Source: Paraburkholderia sp. BL23I1N1
Lineage (GTDB): Bacteria > Pseudomonadota > Gammaproteobacteria > Burkholderiales > Burkholderiaceae
Direction of reading: 5' to 3'
Length of the DNA stretch: 64,000 nt
Assembly: GCF_003610295.1 (NCBI RefSeq)
Contig: NZ_RAPV01000001.1
Coordinates: forward strand, 4,898,001 to 4,962,000
Shown: piece after piece, positions 62,441 through 64,000 of the stretch
Layout of the letters: the number at the start of each line of letters is the position of its first letter
Numbering within the stretch: the stretch's first letter is position 1
Notes under the pieces: generated by a model
The model's input: the letters and a program-made list of their open reading frames with translations, nothing else
Told to the model about the DNA's origin: nothing
Database searches by the model: none
Made by a program: the position numbers and the translations under genes

Positions 62441-63990
62441 TAACGCGTAGTGGTTCCTGGCAGCGTAGCTGCGACGCGCTCTGGTGCATCGGACAACTGT
62501 CGGATTGCCTGTAAAAAAGCATGGCTGCGGTCATGATCAGTCGCACATTCTGGTGAGCACTGCTTCCCGCTGGAGAGATTTGTTTTTCCTGTGACGTGAC
62601 CGGGCCAGGGCTACCGCGCGCATTGTGATGCCCCAATGCGGAGGTTCATCATGTCACAAGAACTCCCCATGCTCGATCCGCTAGCCGCATTCGTGGACGT
62701 CGGCAGCGAACACATGCATGTTTCGGTGGGCGGCAACAGGCCGGAAGTGTTCGGCACCGTGACCTCGCAGTTACACGCGTTGCGCGACTGGCTGCTCGCA
62801 CAGGGCGTACGTTCCGTTGCGATGGAAGCGACCGGCGTGTACTGGCTGCCGTTGTACGGTGTACTGGAAAGTGCCGGTCTGGAAGTGCGCATGGTCAATG
62901 GCCGGCAGACGCGCAACCTGCCAGGCAGGAAGACCGACATGACTGACAGCCAGTGGGGGGCCACGCTGCACATGCATGGTCTGCTGCATGCACGGCTTCG
63001 TGCCACCGGCTGACATCCGCCGGCTGCAGGACTACCTGCGCCTGCGCGCCGATCACGTGGCGGCCGCCGTCACCTGCGTGCAACTGATGCAGAAGGCCTT
63101 CGAGCGCATGAACATCAAGCTGCATGATGTCATCTCCTCCCTGGCCGGCGTCAGCGGCCTGGCGGTGACGCGCGCGATCGTGGCCGGCGAGCGTTCCCCT
63201 GAGGCCCTGGTGGCACTGTGCGACGTGCAGATCCGGCGCAGGAAGGAACAGGCCGTGATCGAGGCCCTGCGGGGCACGTGGGCCGACGAGCACATCTTCG
63301 CGCCCGGTCAGGCACTGCAATCCTGGGACCACTACCAGAAACTCATCGCCGCTTGCGACGAGCGCATCGCCACCGTGCTGCCGCCGCACGATGACACCCA
63401 ACCGCCGCTGCCCAGGTCCACCCGACGGACCGGCGTCAACGCCCCGGAAATTGCCAGGCTGCGCGAGATACTGGCCCAGATGTGTGGCGGACGGGATCTG
63501 ACGAAGCTGCCCGCGCTGTCGTCCTACGGCGTGCTGCAACTCATCGGGGAGGTGGGTACCGACCTGAGCGCCTGGCCCACTGAAAAACACTTCACCGCCT
63601 GGGCCGGACTGGCACCGGGCAACCACGATAGCGGCAAACGCAGGAAAGGCGTCAGGCGCGCCCGCAACCGGACTGGACGGCTGTTCTGCATGATGGCGCA
63701 AAGCCTGGTACGCAGCAGGGATATTGCGCTGGGTGGTTTCTACCGCCGTCTCGCGGCACGCCGCGGCGGCCTGGTCGCGACCAAGGCGCTGGCGCGCAAG
63801 CTCGCCGCCTGGTTCTGGCGCGTGATGGTCAAAGGCGACGACTACGTTGAAAAGGGACTCGCGCGCTACGAGGAACAGGTCCGCAAAACCAGGGAACAGG
63901 CCCTCAAACGTTTAGCCAGGGAGTTGGGGCGCGAGCTGGTGCCGCTCCCCGGCGTTTCCGACTAACTTAAAAACCCACTGACTGCGGGAG
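62440..63990 (+). mobile_element. IS110-type element
   Basis: Holds the IS110-type transposase at 62651-63965 with about 200 bases of 5' non-coding sequence, as usual for IS110, where the leader may encode the guide RNA of the recombinase. IS110 elements lack terminal inverted repeats, so both ends are estimates; the right end is within 35 bases of the window edge or beyond. Confidence 0.55.
62651..63965 (+). pseudogene. IS110-family transposase (DEDD recombinase), frameshifted
   Basis: ATG 62651 follows GCGGAGG. The N-terminal RuvC-like DEDD part shows AAFVDVGSEHMHVSVGG, SVAMEATGVYWLPLYGVLE and GRKTDMTDSQW, then stops at 63013. The reading continues in another frame from about 62994: FVPPADIRRLQDYLRLRADH, and the C-terminal Tnp20 part with LQLIGEVGTDLSAWPTEKHF and AWAGLAPGNHDSGKRRKGV to TAA 63965. 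Removing one base near 62993 (GCACGGC) joins them to about 437 residues. The lesion is not in a homopolymer. Confidence 0.8.
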
Positions 63991-64000
63991 GGTTCATGGA

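Noticed and set aside
1..64000. tRNA, rRNA, riboswitch, prophage or plasmid-origin features
   Set aside because: None were recognised by eye on either strand; a covariance-model search would be needed to exclude small RNAs.

Overview
The window reads as a piece of a high-GC betaproteobacterial genome, most likely Burkholderiaceae and probably Paraburkholderia. The evidence is the string of GBP-type trimeric porins (signal peptide, then a mature start close to QSSVTLYG), a polyhydroxybutyrate pair (phasin and acetoacetyl-CoA reductase), many LysR/AraC/LacI regulators beside aromatic catabolic genes, and a DNA polymerase II gene. No rRNA, tRNA, CRISPR array or prophage was seen. The taxon is inferred from gene style, not from a marker gene.

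Layout. 0-6.3 kb: the end of a glycosyltransferase-like gene, a LysR regulator divergent from an arylsulfotransferase-like propeller, an NCS2 permease, a porin and a small molybdopterin-domain protein. 6.4-9.0 kb: galBCD, the lower gallate pathway, apparently intact. 9.5-11.6 kb: a PHB cluster with two small conserved-looking genes. 12-16.8 kb: an orphan NMT1-type binding protein, a porin, a chemotaxis receptor, a small lipoprotein and a small exported protein. 17-23.3 kb: an upper gallate-type module made of a LysR regulator with two HTH domains, a split GalA-like dioxygenase, an aromatic-acid MFS importer, a membrane protein and a porin. Three of these genes carry lesions: a 1-base loss, a 7-bp tandem duplication and a nonsense codon. 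23.5-26.3 kb: a CMD-family protein, an XRE regulator and a porin. 26.4-30.4 kb: a three-subunit gluconate-type dehydrogenase operon behind a PtxS-like palindrome.

31-44 kb is the most interesting region. A LacI regulator, a ribose-type ABC importer with two permeases, a porin and a ring-cleavage operon (intradiol dioxygenase, SDR, BKACE enzyme, gamma-carbonic-anhydrase-like protein, MDR reductase, cupin, AraC) appear tied together by copies of one palindrome close to TGCAATCGATTGCA. The copies lie in front of the dioxygenase operon, the importer and the porin. In the first two cases the palindrome overlaps or abuts a sigma-70-like -10 element. This is a candidate undescribed catabolic regulon in which a sugar-type importer feeds an intradiol ring-cleavage pathway. 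Two of its genes carry +1 frameshifts.

44-52 kb: a second catabolic-looking module (YncE-like propeller, HbpS/GlcG-like protein, acetamidase/formamidase, aromatic-acid MFS importer, FAH-family hydrolase, AraC, alpha/beta hydrolase). 52-57 kb: an EmrB-EmrA-OprM tripartite efflux operon. 57-61.2 kb: polB, a PRC-barrel protein and a DUF2891 protein. 61.5-64 kb: a MipA/OmpV gene cut by an IS630-type remnant, followed directly by an IS110-type element with a frameshifted transposase.
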